From Legionellales bacterium UBA4759 (lineage in GTDB: Bacteria; Pseudomonadota; Gammaproteobacteria; Legionellales; Legionellaceae), in assembly GCA_002403515.1 (NCBI GenBank), contig DHHZ01000090.1, positions 1-33,034 of the forward strand: DNA of 33,034 bases, in the 5' to 3' direction. The notes under the pieces were generated by a model, which was not told the DNA's origin, ran no database searches, and saw only the letters and a program-made list of their open reading frames with translations. Numbering within the stretch: the first letter of the stretch is position 1; each line of letters starts with the position of its first letter. The position numbers were made by a program, and so were the translations under genes. This document shows, in pieces, positions 7,871 to 17,780 of the stretch.

Positions 7871-9244
7871 ATGTCTGTTTTGAAAAATTTGCACGTGGTC
7901 ATTCTTGCTGCTGGTCGTGGCACAAGAATGAAAACCAATCGACCCAAATTACTGCACAAACTGGCCGGTCAGTCTATGCTCAAACACGTTGCAGATACTG
8001 CATTGGCTTTAGGTGCTGAGGGCGTCCATGTTGTAGTGGGTCATAAAGCAGAGCAAATTCGCCATCTCCACGCTGATTTAGCCGTGAATTGGGTGGAGCA
8101 AGAGCAGCAAATGGGTACGGGGCATGCTGTTATGCAAGCCATGCCTTTTATACCTGATGATGCAAAAGTTGTGATTTTATCTGGCGATGTACCACTAACC
8201 CAACTCGATACGCTACGAGCCTTAAGCGCAGTAGATGCGCAGATGGTTCTTTTGGTTGCAAAAGTAGCAAATCCTTATGGTCTCGGGCGAATTTTACGAG
8301 ATGCCAATGGACAAATCGTGCGGATTATCGAAGAAAAAGACGCAACGGATGAACAAAGAAAAATCCAAGAAATTTATACCGGTATTTGCTGTGTGAATGC
8401 CTCAGATTTAAAAAAATGGTTGCCGCAATTATCAACCAATAATGCCTCAGGCGAATATTACCTCACAAAAATTATTGAGTTTGCGACCCAGGAATCAAAA
8501 AAAATTGCCAGCATTGAACCTCAGAATCTTTTTGAAATTCAGGGGGTGAATACTTTATCTCAATTGAATCAACTCGAGCGTAATTGGCAGTATTTTTTGG
8601 CGCAAAAGTTAATGGAAGAGGGTGTGCAGCTTGCTGACGCGACCCGAATTGACATTCGCGGACAACTTGAGTGTGCCTCCGATGTGGTGATTGATGTCAA
8701 TGTGGTTTTTGAAGGCCAGGTTTCTATCGGTGCTGATTCTGAAATTGGCCCCAATTGTGTTATTAAAAATAGCGTGATTGGCCAAAACGTGGTGATAAAA
8801 GCCAATTCTGTATTAGAAAATGTGGTTATTGAGGAACACTGTGAAGTGGGACCTTTTGCGCGTTTAAGACCTGGAACGCATTTGTCTAAGCATTGTAAAA
8901 TTGGAAATTTTGTTGAGACCAAAAATACTTCTTTTGATGAACATAGTAAAGCCATGCATTTGTCTTATTTAGGTGATGCTAAAATTGGTAAACATGTGAA
9001 TATTGGTTGTGGAACCATTACATGCAATTATGATGGTGTGCATAAACACCAGACAATCATTCAAGATCATGCCTTTATTGGTTCAGATACGCAATTGGTC
9101 GCACCTGTGGTTGTTGGTGAGGGGGCAACGATTGGCGCAGGGACCACATTAAGAGATGATGCGCCCGAACAAGCGCTGACCTTAACACCCAGTCGACAAA
9201 GAAGTATCCTCGGTTGGAAACGAAAAACTAAAGAAAATAGCTAA
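7871..9244 (+). CDS. glmU: Bifunctional N-acetylglucosamine-1-phosphate uridyltransferase / glucosamine-1-phosphate acetyltransferase
   Basis: 457 residues, matching E. coli GlmU (456). The N-terminal pyrophosphorylase domain has LAAGRGTRMKTNRPK near residues 12-26 and the QMGTGHAV, LSGDVPL and EKDAT motifs. From about residue 250 a left-handed beta-helix of hexapeptide repeats carries the acetyltransferase site (RPGTHL, GNFVETKN, NIGCGTITCNYDG). It makes UDP-GlcNAc for peptidoglycan and lipopolysaccharide in the cytoplasm. GGTGA precedes the ATG by about 5 bases, and the gene follows guaC by 19 bases. A strong terminator follows directly. Confidence 0.98.
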   Translation: MSVLKNLHVVILAAGRGTRMKTNRPKLLHKLAGQSMLKHVADTALALGAEGVHVVVGHKAEQIRHLHADLAVNWVEQEQQMGTGHAVMQAMPFIPDDAKVVILSGDVPLTQLDTLRALSAVDAQMVLLVAKVANPYGLGRILRDANGQIVRIIEEKDATDEQRKIQEIYTGICCVNASDLKKWLPQLSTNNASGEYYLTKIIEFATQESKKIASIEPQNLFEIQGVNTLSQLNQLERNWQYFLAQKLMEEGVQLADATRIDIRGQLECASDVVIDVNVVFEGQVSIGADSEIGPNCVIKNSVIGQNVVIKANSVLENVVIEEHCEVGPFARLRPGTHLSKHCKIGNFVETKNTSFDEHSKAMHLSYLGDAKIGKHVNIGCGTITCNYDGVHKHQTIIQDHAFIGSDTQLVAPVVVGEGATIGAGTTLRDDAPEQALTLTPSRQRSILGWKRKTKENS

Positions 9245-9249
9245 AAGAT

Positions 9250-9275
9250 AAGGGACTCCAGGCAGTCCCTTTTTT
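9250..9275 (+). terminator. Rho-independent terminator after glmU
   Basis: AAGGGACT at 9250-9257 pairs with AGTCCCTT at 9264-9271 around a 6-base loop and is followed by a T run. It ends the phoH-guaC-glmU transcript 5 bases after the glmU stop. Confidence 0.9.
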
Positions 9276-9298
9276 CTAGGCGACTTGAATGGCAGTCG

Positions 9299-9327
9299 TT
9301 GCAATTACATCCTACCCTCGTTATACT
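9299..9327 (+). promoter_or_regulatory. Sigma70-type promoter of the outer-membrane beta-barrel gene
   Basis: TTGCAA at 9299-9304 and TATACT at 9322-9327 are 17 bases apart. The stretch after it repeats TTATAC/GTATAA as an inverted repeat (about 9321-9346), which could be an operator or simply AT-rich start-site DNA. The ribosome site AAGGA at 9347-9351 lies 6 bases before the ATG at 9358. Confidence 0.55.
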
Positions 9328-9357
9328 TTTTTGTATAATTTTATACAAGGATTTTCA

Positions 9358-10080
9358 ATGAAAAAAGGAATGGGATTGCTTTGGGTTCTATTGGCCAACA
9401 GCGTTTATGCATCACCCCCATGGCACTCCAGTAATATTGGCACAAATTTCATGTGGACTATTGCAGGTGGTCCTGCATGGGCCTCTAGTGGCCAACCTCA
9501 GTCAATGACTAATATTTCTGGCACTGCTGTCGTCAATTCTTCTTCAAGTGATCATCAAGCTGCAATTGGTGTTGGAGAGTTATTTTTAGGGGTTTATAAA
9601 GAATTAAATAATGCTGTGCAGGGGCAATTGGGTGTTGAGATTGCTTATGGCGGCAATGTGGGGGTATCTGGCACAATATCCAATGTGAGTTACTCATACA
9701 AAGTTTATCAAACACGCGTTGCCGTAAAAGGTAAATTAGTACTCAATGATTTGCCCATGAGTTCTTTAATTCAACCTTATGTATCAGCTGGTTTGGGTGA
9801 GGGATTTAACAATTCTATAAACTACTCCTTAAATCCCCCCACCGCTAATCAAACCTATCCATTGTATAGCAATAAGTCGGTTCAATCATTGACTTATACC
9901 GCAGGTGGTGGTATTCAAATACCATTTTCGCCTTTTATGCAAGTTGGTATAGGTTATGAGTATGCCAATTGGGGCAAGTCTGGATTGGGTAGTGCTTCTG
10001 GGTTTCCAGCCCTTCCTGAGCCAGCTGTGCAGAATATAAACATCAATACTCTATTGGTTTCATTGAGTTATACCGCTTAG
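9358..10080 (+). CDS. Outer-membrane beta-barrel protein, secreted
   Basis: 240 residues from the ATG at 9358, preferred over the in-frame ATG at 9289 because AAGGA lies 6 bases upstream and the protein then opens with a signal peptide (MKKGMGLLWVLLANSVYA, cut before SPPW). The mature part alternates polar and hydrophobic residues in Gly-rich strands (QLGVEIAYGG, YVSAGLGEGF, MQVGIGYEYANWG) and ends in a beta-signal-like strand, LLVSLSYTA. This fits an 8-stranded OmpA/OmpW-like barrel inserted by the Bam complex. The function (porin, adhesin, surface antigen) cannot be told. Its TAG overlaps the stop of the giant minus-strand gene by 3 bases. Confidence 0.8.
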   Translation: MKKGMGLLWVLLANSVYASPPWHSSNIGTNFMWTIAGGPAWASSGQPQSMTNISGTAVVNSSSSDHQAAIGVGELFLGVYKELNNAVQGQLGVEIAYGGNVGVSGTISNVSYSYKVYQTRVAVKGKLVLNDLPMSSLIQPYVSAGLGEGFNNSINYSLNPPTANQTYPLYSNKSVQSLTYTAGGGIQIPFSPFMQVGIGYEYANWGKSGLGSASGFPALPEPAVQNININTLLVSLSYTA

Positions 10081-13000
10081 AGAATAGATAAAAATTCACG
10101 ATTGTTTTCTGCATTGACCAGTTCTTGTTCTAAGGTTTTGAGGCGAATAGTTGAATGATGCTCACAAGTTTCAAAACCCTCTTTGATATGTTTACTAATG
10201 ACAAATTTTGCCAATTCATAATACATGGAATGCTGTGTCATATCATAAGGTTTTGTATGGGTCGTTTCATTCTTTGTTTGAATGGATGAAATGTATTTGA
10301 TTTGTAATTCTTTTTTGAAAAAGCGTCCAATTTCATAAATTTTTTGCGATGTGAAATCATGATGGGTTTCATGATATTCTTCATTCAAACTAGAGAGGAT
10401 GTGATCAAAACTGCTTGACCAAGGAAACAAATAATTTTCTTCAGCCATGATATGTTCTTGACATAAAAAATGCCCCAGACATTTTAAACGAAAATGTGCC
10501 AGTAATTTTCTATCATTCAACCAGTCTTTGAATGTCAGAAGGATATCTTGCTCTGCCGATAAATCTTGGCTGTAAATATGAATTTGATTTTTGATGTCAC
10601 TAAAGAAATACATCCAATAATATTTATCTAAACGCCAAATAGGTAAATTTTTAATTTTGTCATAGAAAATTAAAAATTGATTAAGGTTCTCATGTAGCTT
10701 TTGAATATTAGATAAGGTTTTTTCTTTTTCTAAATTTCTTATGGCTTTTTGGACGGCTTTATAAGTTTTTAAAGCGTCAGGAAAAAGCTTTAACATCATT
10801 TTGTTAAAGATACGCCCCAACCATCGAATGGGAAACAAAAAGAAAGTGATAATATCTTGCAGATAAGGGGATTCTATCCAGGTGGATGATTTCTTATCCA
10901 GGAATTTTTTGAAACTCTTAGAGTGACTTAAAACTTTATCTTGAGAGCTAGACAGCTTAATAATATTACTTAAATTTTCCTCAAACTGACTCCAGTAAAA
11001 TAATAAATTTAAACTATCAAACCAATAATCTGGCCTTAAATAAGATTGCTTTTTTTGCATCTGATGAAGTTTTCTAGCACTTAACAAGGTCTCATAAAAA
11101 ATTTGAAAATTATTTAAGTTAGGTTCTTTGATAAATATTTCCCATGCTTGATGCAAATAATTTCCGATTAAATAAGCCGGTGGATTTAACCAACTGAGCT
11201 GCCATTGAGGCGGCCTAGGCGGTGTTAATTTAATCAGTTGCTTGTAATCAATTTCAAAAAATATCTGTGAACTTATAGAGCTTAAGTTTGCAGGTGTTTT
11301 GGAAATGGGAGCATGTGTAAAAAAAGCATGAGTTTTTAAATCAGGATTGGTGACCTGGCGCCAATGAGTCGCAAGCTTTAATTGAGTTTTAAAATCATCA
11401 GAAATAGAGGGTTTACAAGCAATTTCATGATTGGCCAATATGAGTTTTGTTTTATTCCAAATACGAATTACCCAGTCGATGTGTTCTTCATTTTTGATGT
11501 CAAACTCATTGGAAAAACTTTTCCATTCAGAAATAAAAATTTTCAAAAGATAATGTTCATAGACAGGAATATTAAGAGGGTCCTCGAGAGTCTGGTGCAA
11601 ATGTTCCTGAAGCTGAGTCCAACACCACAATCGCAATTGCTCTTTTGCCCTTTGGTTAATCAAGGTTTTGATTTTAAATTTTTGAACTTGGGCCTTGTAT
11701 GATGTGAGTGTATGTGTAGATACATTAGTAAGCTTAAGTCGTTTGGTTTTTTCAAGGACTTCTTCGATATTTAATATGGAGACAATTTCTCCTTTTGCTC
11801 CGGCTCGGGCAGGTCTGCCATTTTGTTGAGTTTCAACACGTTCATTGTCTTCCAAATGAGTTTTAATCGCCAATAATCCTTTTTTATGTAAAGGAATGAT
11901 ATCGATACCACGGCCTAAAATGGATGTGCCTATGGTAATACAATTTTGTCGACCAGCATGATGAGTAGCGTTTTTATTATAAAGCCAATTTTCTCTTTCA
12001 GCTTGAGATTCTTGTCCGGTAATCAGAAAACAAGTTTTATGGCTTAAAAGAGATAAATGTGTATAAATCTCATAGGATGCCGCAATGTTTTCGCAAAAAA
12101 TCAAAATGGGTTGGTCTTTTTGAGTAACAAAGTTTTTAAGTTGTTTGAGCTGCTCTTTGTGATTAACTGCAAGTATAGTGCCTAAAAAACCCAGTTTTTT
12201 GGGTTTATACCGTCCAATTCGGATGGATTGAGCTTCAAAAATTTTGGTTAATTCATTCAGTTCTATCACCTTACCATTAGAGCCACTCAGTCCTGTAAAG
12301 TGGGTAATATTTTTATAATCAAATGGGTTTAAATACGCACAGGTTTGTGAAAGAGGTGGAATATAAAATTTGATTTTTTTGGTATGCTCAAGCCGTTTCG
12401 CAAGACATTGGGTTAAGCCGTCTAAACCAAAGTGAAATCCAAAAAAAGGTTTTTTATCCAGATAGGGGGTGATTTTATACAGCAAAGTATCAGGTGTTTG
12501 AATTTTTTGTAAAATATAAAATTGATTTTCATATTTAATATAATGTTTAGACAAGATACTGCCTGAGATTAAGTTTTTCCATGAGAGTCCTTGATAATTG
12601 ATTTGGCGTATCTGTTTTGTTTTTTCAATATCGTGTTTATATTTCTCTAGGAGATATTGGTGTGCTAGTAACAACCATTCATCAGCAGTAAATTGTTGGG
12701 AGCTAGAATAAAATCTATCAACAAATTGATTGATATCATCAAAAATCCATGGGCAGTTGACCATTTCTGAAATAGGATTCACGATTGCCATAGGTCTATT
12801 TTGGTCAAGGATTTCGTCGACCTCATCGGCAATCATATCAAATTTTTTGTTTTGAAATGTTTGACTCAAGGCATTGAAAATTTGAAAGTTCAGTTGCGAT
12901 GTGTAAAAAATTCCACCCGATTGGATTTGTTCAAGATCATCAAATTCCTTGAGGATATGGCAAGGGCACTCTAACAATTGAAAAAAAGTTCGGTGTCTTT

Positions 13001-16000
13001 TTTGATAAAAATCTTGAAAAACCAATTGATCATTTGCGGTTCTGACAATGACGATATTATTTTCTTTACGATTGTATTTTAAAACAGCCAGTAAGGCATT
13101 GATAATACTTTTGCCCTCGCCAGTATCAATTTCAAAAATGACATTGTGATTTCCATATTCTAAGGACAATAGTAGGCAAAGAATTTGGGTTGGATAGACT
13201 TGCTTTTTTAGAGCTTTAAAATAAAGCGAAATAATAATACCAATGAACTGGTTTTCTAAATCAATGGAGTGTGCGATACCTGTCATCAATTGGTCTTTGA
13301 TACGTTGATACTGTTCTAGTAATTCACTCATGCTTTGAAAATTACTATAGTTGAGAAAATTTAAAATATGTTGTAGTCGTTGTAATAAATAATCTTTCTT
13401 GGTTTTATTCCAATCAATATTGCCCGTGTGAAATTCTATTTCTTTGATGAACTCTTGAAGATTTTCGATATTAAATGAGACTATCCCTGGCTGAGGTTGT
13501 GGATGAGGCCATCTATCAAAATTATTTAACTCTTGTAAAAGTTGCGCATCATCTGGCGACATATCTAACCATCGATTTAAATTTGCAACGGAAGGCCTAA
13601 TTGGGCTTTGCCACATCTTCCAAGCTTTTTTTGCAAGAATAGATTTGGGGTTTTCCTGCGGAGGCGGCGCCTGGGTGATGGCTTTTTTAACAGGTATTTC
13701 TTTTGCCCATAACTTCAAGAGATTTGGGATAATTTGTCTTGGATTACTCAATTGGCTTTGTATAATTTGCAAATACGATAGAGCTTTTGGTTGGGTAATT
13801 GCTACAGGCCTTTGAATTTTTTCCACTGGGGTTAATGGGTAGGTCTTTTGCCAATCCAAAGGTAAATGAGAAATTTTTTGAATTAAATTTAAAATTTCTT
13901 CGAGACTAGAGCTTTCATCTTCAATGATTATTTCAAGCCATGGAAAGCCTATTTCTTTTTGCAAAATGTTAAAAATAGTTGGGATATTAGGAAGATGCGT
14001 GTGTAAGTTGCTAGATAGTAAGATTTTTTCTACCAGTTTTATCCAATTTTCATTATTTCTTTGGGTTAATAGGTGTTGAATTTTGCTCAAAACATTGGTG
14101 ACGTGGGGAAGCAGATGTGCATCCTTGATATCAGTCAAAGCAATCAGTTGATGACGAGCATCAATTTGAATCTTTTCAAAAATAGTTGAAAATTGATCAA
14201 AGTTAAAAGTTTGTCCTGTTTTTAAATAATGCTCAATGGCATATTCAAGTAATAGTTCAAATGCAGAGTTTTGAGCTATTTCTGATTTAAAATCTTTGGC
14301 AATTTGCTTGAGGGTGAATGACCAATTGGGGTGGTCAATTTCTCCGTTAAAATTTAATTTTTGCGGAAACTTTGATTTTGCTTTGAGTATTTTTGCCAAA
14401 GCCGTTGTTAAATTGGGTATATCAATTAATTTTTCAATGAGCTCAAAACAAATTCTCCAATGTGTGCTGGCATATGCCTGGCCATGGATGAGTTGGTGCT
14501 TGCTACATATTTCCCAGATATCCTCAGGTTGGATATTTTTTTTAAGCAAAGTATCAGCAATTTTAGGCCATTCTTGATTGACGTATTCTATGACTTTTAT
14601 TCGTTGAAAAAATTGTTCGATAGAATGTTCATTCAGCTGAATTTTTCCTAAAAATTCAAGCAAATGCCCATGTGCGTCTGGTTCCAGTTTTTGAGGAATT
14701 TGGACTGAAATCTTTTGAATTAAGTTGCCATTCATGACATTTTCAAGAATAGATTCTTCGGGCTTGGTCTGGCTTAAGATTAAAAGAATTTCTTTATTAA
14801 AATACGAAGCAATGCCAACCTTAGCCAATTCATCAAATTTTTTGGTCATGATGGTGAATAAATCACGAAAGGTACTGGTCGGCTCAGCCAAAGAGGGGTC
14901 GAATAATGAAATTACTGTGCCATTGTAGCCCATTAAAATACTGGATAAATGATCGTGTAACGTTTTTTCAGTAAATTCATGGATGAGGCGGTCCAAATGT
15001 GTAAATTCTTGAAATAAGCTTTCAAAATTTAACTCAGAGGTTTCTTCTTCGAATGCTTGAATCAGTGAATTAATGCTTGAAATATGCGTTTGAATTTTAG
15101 TTAACTCAACCACCAGTTTTTCTTGGATACACTGTTTAAAAGAGGGCTGAATTAAGCCCAAAGAAAATACTTTGATAGCATCATTAGAAAAACACTCTAA
15201 AACATAGTGAAGACCTTTTAACATGTCTTTCAAAGTGTTCATCACCAAAGTCCATTGAGTGGCTTTTTGAAAATATAAAAATGGATTTTCAGGAAAATGA
15301 AGATTTAATGTCTCTTCAGTTTGGGTACTTAAATTCGCATCTGTAAGGAAATTAAGGATGGTTTGATTACTTGGTTTTGGATGGGTATGCGAGTAACTTA
15401 AGAAAATATAAATGACTTTTCTTTGTATATCGCTATTTAGATTCGAAAAGATGGTTGAAATTTCACGAGTGTCTTGGTCTTGAGCAATACATTTGAGTAA
15501 ACAACTGAAATAAAGTTCTGCTGCGTTAAGAGATTCTAAGCTTGAAATATCAAACTCAACAGGTGCCGGAAGTTTTTGATAAAAATCAACCCAGGGTTGC
15601 CAAGGGAACTGACCTGACTGTCTATTCTTGGACAGCCAAATATGATAAAGCGCCAATAGATTTTCAAAATGACTGCTTTGATGCATATTGAAAAAAGTTT
15701 TAGATGAAAAACATTCCCCCTCAGGAATGCTTTTCAGGGACTCAAAAATTCTTGTTTGATTTGAAAGATTTTCAAACCATGGAATGATTTGAGAAATTTG
15801 TTCATCGTTGAGCAGCGGCTTTAAGCAACATAACCATGCGATAAACTCTGCATGTGGTAAATGTCCATGTATATGGCCGTGAATTCTTTCAAAACTTTGT
15901 TCTTTGTTGTCATCTAGGTTTTTTGCCAGATAGCGATAGGCTTGGTGGAGTGGGTGCCCAGAATCAAGCATTTCAAAACTTACCCATTGATGCCCCTCTT

Positions 16001-17072
16001 TAATAAGTTGAGAAATGCCTGTGTATTGTGACCAATCTAAGTTGAAAAGAAATTTTAACTGGGTTTTTTTCCATTTTTTATCAACTTGCGAAATTAACTC
16101 ATGCATATGTAAAGTCATTGCGCTGAAATCCAGGGGGCGATTGATCTCTAACCTTGGAACGCTGGGATAATAATCTTGAGCGACAGTCCAAAATTTTTGA
16201 AGCGCCTGTATGCTTTCTATAAATGATAATTCCGTGGTATTAAAAGCATACCAATTCAGCCAGTTGTGAAATAAACTAACCGGCCACGCTGCAATGATAT
16301 TGATATAAAATTGGCAATTGGGGTGTGCAAGTTCATGAATATTTTGATGTTGCTCAATTCTAAACATGGAGCGACTAAGGTGCTCTAGTTGTTCTTTATC
16401 AAGTACTTTCAGTTTATTGAGCAGATAATAAAGCCCTTCATGGCCCATTTTAAAAAATAAAGTATTTAAAATTGGTGGGAAAGCATCTTTAACATTTTTT
16501 AAACTTTCATCGGGTTGGCTTACATTGGCAAAAGTCTCGAGAAAGGTCGCCACTTGTTCATTCAAATGATCGGATGCAATCATTTCTTGTGGGCCAATAA
16601 TGCTTTTAGGTATTTCGGGTAGCCATTGGACAATATCTTCGTGTGGTGATTGTAAAGAAACCTCAGGTAGATAGAGAAGTTCTGGTTTTGGAATAGATTT
16701 TACCAAATCACGAAGTCGAATGGTTGGTGTTTGTTTTTGTTTTTGAATTTGTTTTGCAAACCATCTTTTGACAGATTGCTGATAAATTTCCCTTAATTTT
16801 TCTTGCAATAAAGGGTGATTCTCAACTTGGATATCAAATAAGATATTGTCTTGGCTTCTCAAGAAATTTAATAATGTGAAAGGAATAATTTCTTGACTGA
16901 CTGTAATTTTTACAGGAATTGAAAACAATTGATTTGGGGCGTGGAGTTCGATGAGCTCGATGATTTGATGGAATTCAAATAGTAGTTTTTTATAATCTTC
17001 ACAATTAAAGGATTCAAAACGATTTCCTGCATGAGGTATAAACTTTTTTAATTCAATTTCACAATAAATCAC
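10077..17072 (-). CDS. Giant SecA-like DEAD/helicase protein of 2,331 residues, function unknown
   Basis: A GTG start is preceded by AAGGG at 8 bases. Residues 1-1290 are largely alpha-helical with no recognised domain and no signal peptide. A SecA-type motor follows: a Q-motif-like YPTQILCLLL, Walker A DTGEGKS (K1321), Walker B ADEVDE (D1416-E1417), FTGLSGS near 1592 (the MTGT position of SecA), GRGID at 1720-1724 and the arginine-finger motif GRPARAG at 1752-1758. Residues 1790-2331 are again helical, with a hydrophobic/basic stretch near 2072-2095. True SecA is about 900 residues and has a preprotein cross-linking domain and a SecB-binding zinc tail; neither is visible, so this is not the housekeeping translocase. 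It may be an effector or a specialised ATP-driven translocase or helicase. It lies 72 bases after nth on the same strand, with its own promoter. Confidence 0.85.
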   Translation of the reverse strand: MIYCEIELKKFIPHAGNRFESFNCEDYKKLLFEFHQIIELIELHAPNQLFSIPVKITVSQEIIPFTLLNFLRSQDNILFDIQVENHPLLQEKLREIYQQSVKRWFAKQIQKQKQTPTIRLRDLVKSIPKPELLYLPEVSLQSPHEDIVQWLPEIPKSIIGPQEMIASDHLNEQVATFLETFANVSQPDESLKNVKDAFPPILNTLFFKMGHEGLYYLLNKLKVLDKEQLEHLSRSMFRIEQHQNIHELAHPNCQFYINIIAAWPVSLFHNWLNWYAFNTTELSFIESIQALQKFWTVAQDYYPSVPRLEINRPLDFSAMTLHMHELISQVDKKWKKTQLKFLFNLDWSQYTGISQLIKEGHQWVSFEMLDSGHPLHQAYRYLAKNLDDNKEQSFERIHGHIHGHLPHAEFIAWLCCLKPLLNDEQISQIIPWFENLSNQTRIFESLKSIPEGECFSSKTFFNMHQSSHFENLLALYHIWLSKNRQSGQFPWQPWVDFYQKLPAPVEFDISSLESLNAAELYFSCLLKCIAQDQDTREISTIFSNLNSDIQRKVIYIFLSYSHTHPKPSNQTILNFLTDANLSTQTEETLNLHFPENPFLYFQKATQWTLVMNTLKDMLKGLHYVLECFSNDAIKVFSLGLIQPSFKQCIQEKLVVELTKIQTHISSINSLIQAFEEETSELNFESLFQEFTHLDRLIHEFTEKTLHDHLSSILMGYNGTVISLFDPSLAEPTSTFRDLFTIMTKKFDELAKVGIASYFNKEILLILSQTKPEESILENVMNGNLIQKISVQIPQKLEPDAHGHLLEFLGKIQLNEHSIEQFFQRIKVIEYVNQEWPKIADTLLKKNIQPEDIWEICSKHQLIHGQAYASTHWRICFELIEKLIDIPNLTTALAKILKAKSKFPQKLNFNGEIDHPNWSFTLKQIAKDFKSEIAQNSAFELLLEYAIEHYLKTGQTFNFDQFSTIFEKIQIDARHQLIALTDIKDAHLLPHVTNVLSKIQHLLTQRNNENWIKLVEKILLSSNLHTHLPNIPTIFNILQKEIGFPWLEIIIEDESSSLEEILNLIQKISHLPLDWQKTYPLTPVEKIQRPVAITQPKALSYLQIIQSQLSNPRQIIPNLLKLWAKEIPVKKAITQAPPPQENPKSILAKKAWKMWQSPIRPSVANLNRWLDMSPDDAQLLQELNNFDRWPHPQPQPGIVSFNIENLQEFIKEIEFHTGNIDWNKTKKDYLLQRLQHILNFLNYSNFQSMSELLEQYQRIKDQLMTGIAHSIDLENQFIGIIISLYFKALKKQVYPTQILCLLLSLEYGNHNVIFEIDTGEGKSIINALLAVLKYNRKENNIVIVRTANDQLVFQDFYQKRHRTFFQLLECPCHILKEFDDLEQIQSGGIFYTSQLNFQIFNALSQTFQNKKFDMIADEVDEILDQNRPMAIVNPISEMVNCPWIFDDINQFVDRFYSSSQQFTADEWLLLAHQYLLEKYKHDIEKTKQIRQINYQGLSWKNLISGSILSKHYIKYENQFYILQKIQTPDTLLYKITPYLDKKPFFGFHFGLDGLTQCLAKRLEHTKKIKFYIPPLSQTCAYLNPFDYKNITHFTGLSGSNGKVIELNELTKIFEAQSIRIGRYKPKKLGFLGTILAVNHKEQLKQLKNFVTQKDQPILIFCENIAASYEIYTHLSLLSHKTCFLITGQESQAERENWLYNKNATHHAGRQNCITIGTSILGRGIDIIPLHKKGLLAIKTHLEDNERVETQQNGRPARAGAKGEIVSILNIEEVLEKTKRLKLTNVSTHTLTSYKAQVQKFKIKTLINQRAKEQLRLWCWTQLQEHLHQTLEDPLNIPVYEHYLLKIFISEWKSFSNEFDIKNEEHIDWVIRIWNKTKLILANHEIACKPSISDDFKTQLKLATHWRQVTNPDLKTHAFFTHAPISKTPANLSSISSQIFFEIDYKQLIKLTPPRPPQWQLSWLNPPAYLIGNYLHQAWEIFIKEPNLNNFQIFYETLLSARKLHQMQKKQSYLRPDYWFDSLNLLFYWSQFEENLSNIIKLSSSQDKVLSHSKSFKKFLDKKSSTWIESPYLQDIITFFLFPIRWLGRIFNKMMLKLFPDALKTYKAVQKAIRNLEKEKTLSNIQKLHENLNQFLIFYDKIKNLPIWRLDKYYWMYFFSDIKNQIHIYSQDLSAEQDILLTFKDWLNDRKLLAHFRLKCLGHFLCQEHIMAEENYLFPWSSSFDHILSSLNEEYHETHHDFTSQKIYEIGRFFKKELQIKYISSIQTKNETTHTKPYDMTQHSMYYELAKFVISKHIKEGFETCEHHSTIRLKTLEQELVNAENNREFLSIL

Positions 17073-17108
17073 TGCAAAAACCCTTGGTAAGCCTTAAAAA
17101 TCGAGAGC

Positions 17109-17117
17109 ATTATATCA
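17109..17117 (-). promoter_or_regulatory. Extended -10 promoter of the giant SecA-like gene
   Basis: The minus strand reads TGATATAAT, a perfect extended -10 (TGnTATAAT), 37 bases before the GTG start; no strong -35 hexamer is present. It lies in the 72-base gap after nth, so the giant gene can be transcribed independently of the metG-rnfB-nth operon. Confidence 0.55.
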
Positions 17118-17144
17118 AAAAACAGGGCAATATGCATTAATTTT

Positions 17145-17780
17145 TTATTTAATTGCTTTTTTATAAGAGGGGCATAAATCTTTAATCAAGCACTGTGCAC
17201 ACAATGGCTTTTTGGCTTGGCAAATATAACGGCCATGTAAAATCATCCAATGATGGGCATCTAGCAAAAACGCCTTGGGAATGATTTTCATTAAATCATC
17301 TTCAACTGCTTTGGGGGTTTTGCCTTTTGAAAAATTAAGTCGATGGCTGATTCTAAAGATGTGGGTATCGACTGCTATGACTGGAATTTTGAAAGCAGTA
17401 TTAAGTATTACATTCGCGGTTTTCCTACCGACACCAGGCAAGGCCTCTAACTCAGCACGCGTTCTTGGTACTTGACCATCATATTGCTCCATTAGAATCT
17501 TACTCATGGCTAAAACTGCTTTAGCTTTTTGTTGATGTAGACCCAAGCGATTAATACATTCGGTGATGTCTTTTAAATCGAGCTTAGACATTTTTTCAGC
17601 CGTTGGCGCCATAGCAAATAACTTTTCAGTCACCATATTGACAGATTTATCGGTACTTTGAGCCGATAAAATGACAGCAACCAGCAATTGATAATCATTA
17701 TGATAATTTAATTCTGTGGTCGGCTTGGGATTTTGTTTTTGCCATCGAGCAAATATTTCACAAATGATAGATTTTTTCAT
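17145..17780 (-). CDS. nth: Endonuclease III (DNA glycosylase/AP lyase)
   Basis: 211 residues, the same length as E. coli Nth. It has the helix-hairpin-helix LPGVGRKTANV with catalytic Lys120, AVDTHIFR with catalytic Asp138, and the four-Cys [4Fe-4S] loop (C-x6-C-x2-C-x5-C, from CQAKKPLC) near residues 187-203. It removes oxidised pyrimidines from DNA and nicks the abasic site. The ATG overlaps the rnfB stop by 4 bases, so the two are translationally coupled. nth is the usual last gene of rnf operons in gammaproteobacteria. Confidence 0.98.
   Translation of the reverse strand: MKKSIICEIFARWQKQNPKPTTELNYHNDYQLLVAVILSAQSTDKSVNMVTEKLFAMAPTAEKMSKLDLKDITECINRLGLHQQKAKAVLAMSKILMEQYDGQVPRTRAELEALPGVGRKTANVILNTAFKIPVIAVDTHIFRISHRLNFSKGKTPKAVEDDLMKIIPKAFLLDAHHWMILHGRYICQAKKPLCAQCLIKDLCPSYKKAIK

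Noticed and set aside
11382..11702. 106-residue plus-strand frame inside the giant gene
   Set aside because: Antisense shadow of an uninterrupted 2,331-codon frame; composition not protein-like.
10077..17072. Housekeeping SecA
   Set aside because: Length, missing cross-linking domain, missing zinc tail and divergent motifs (TGEGKS, LSGS) do not fit the essential translocase.
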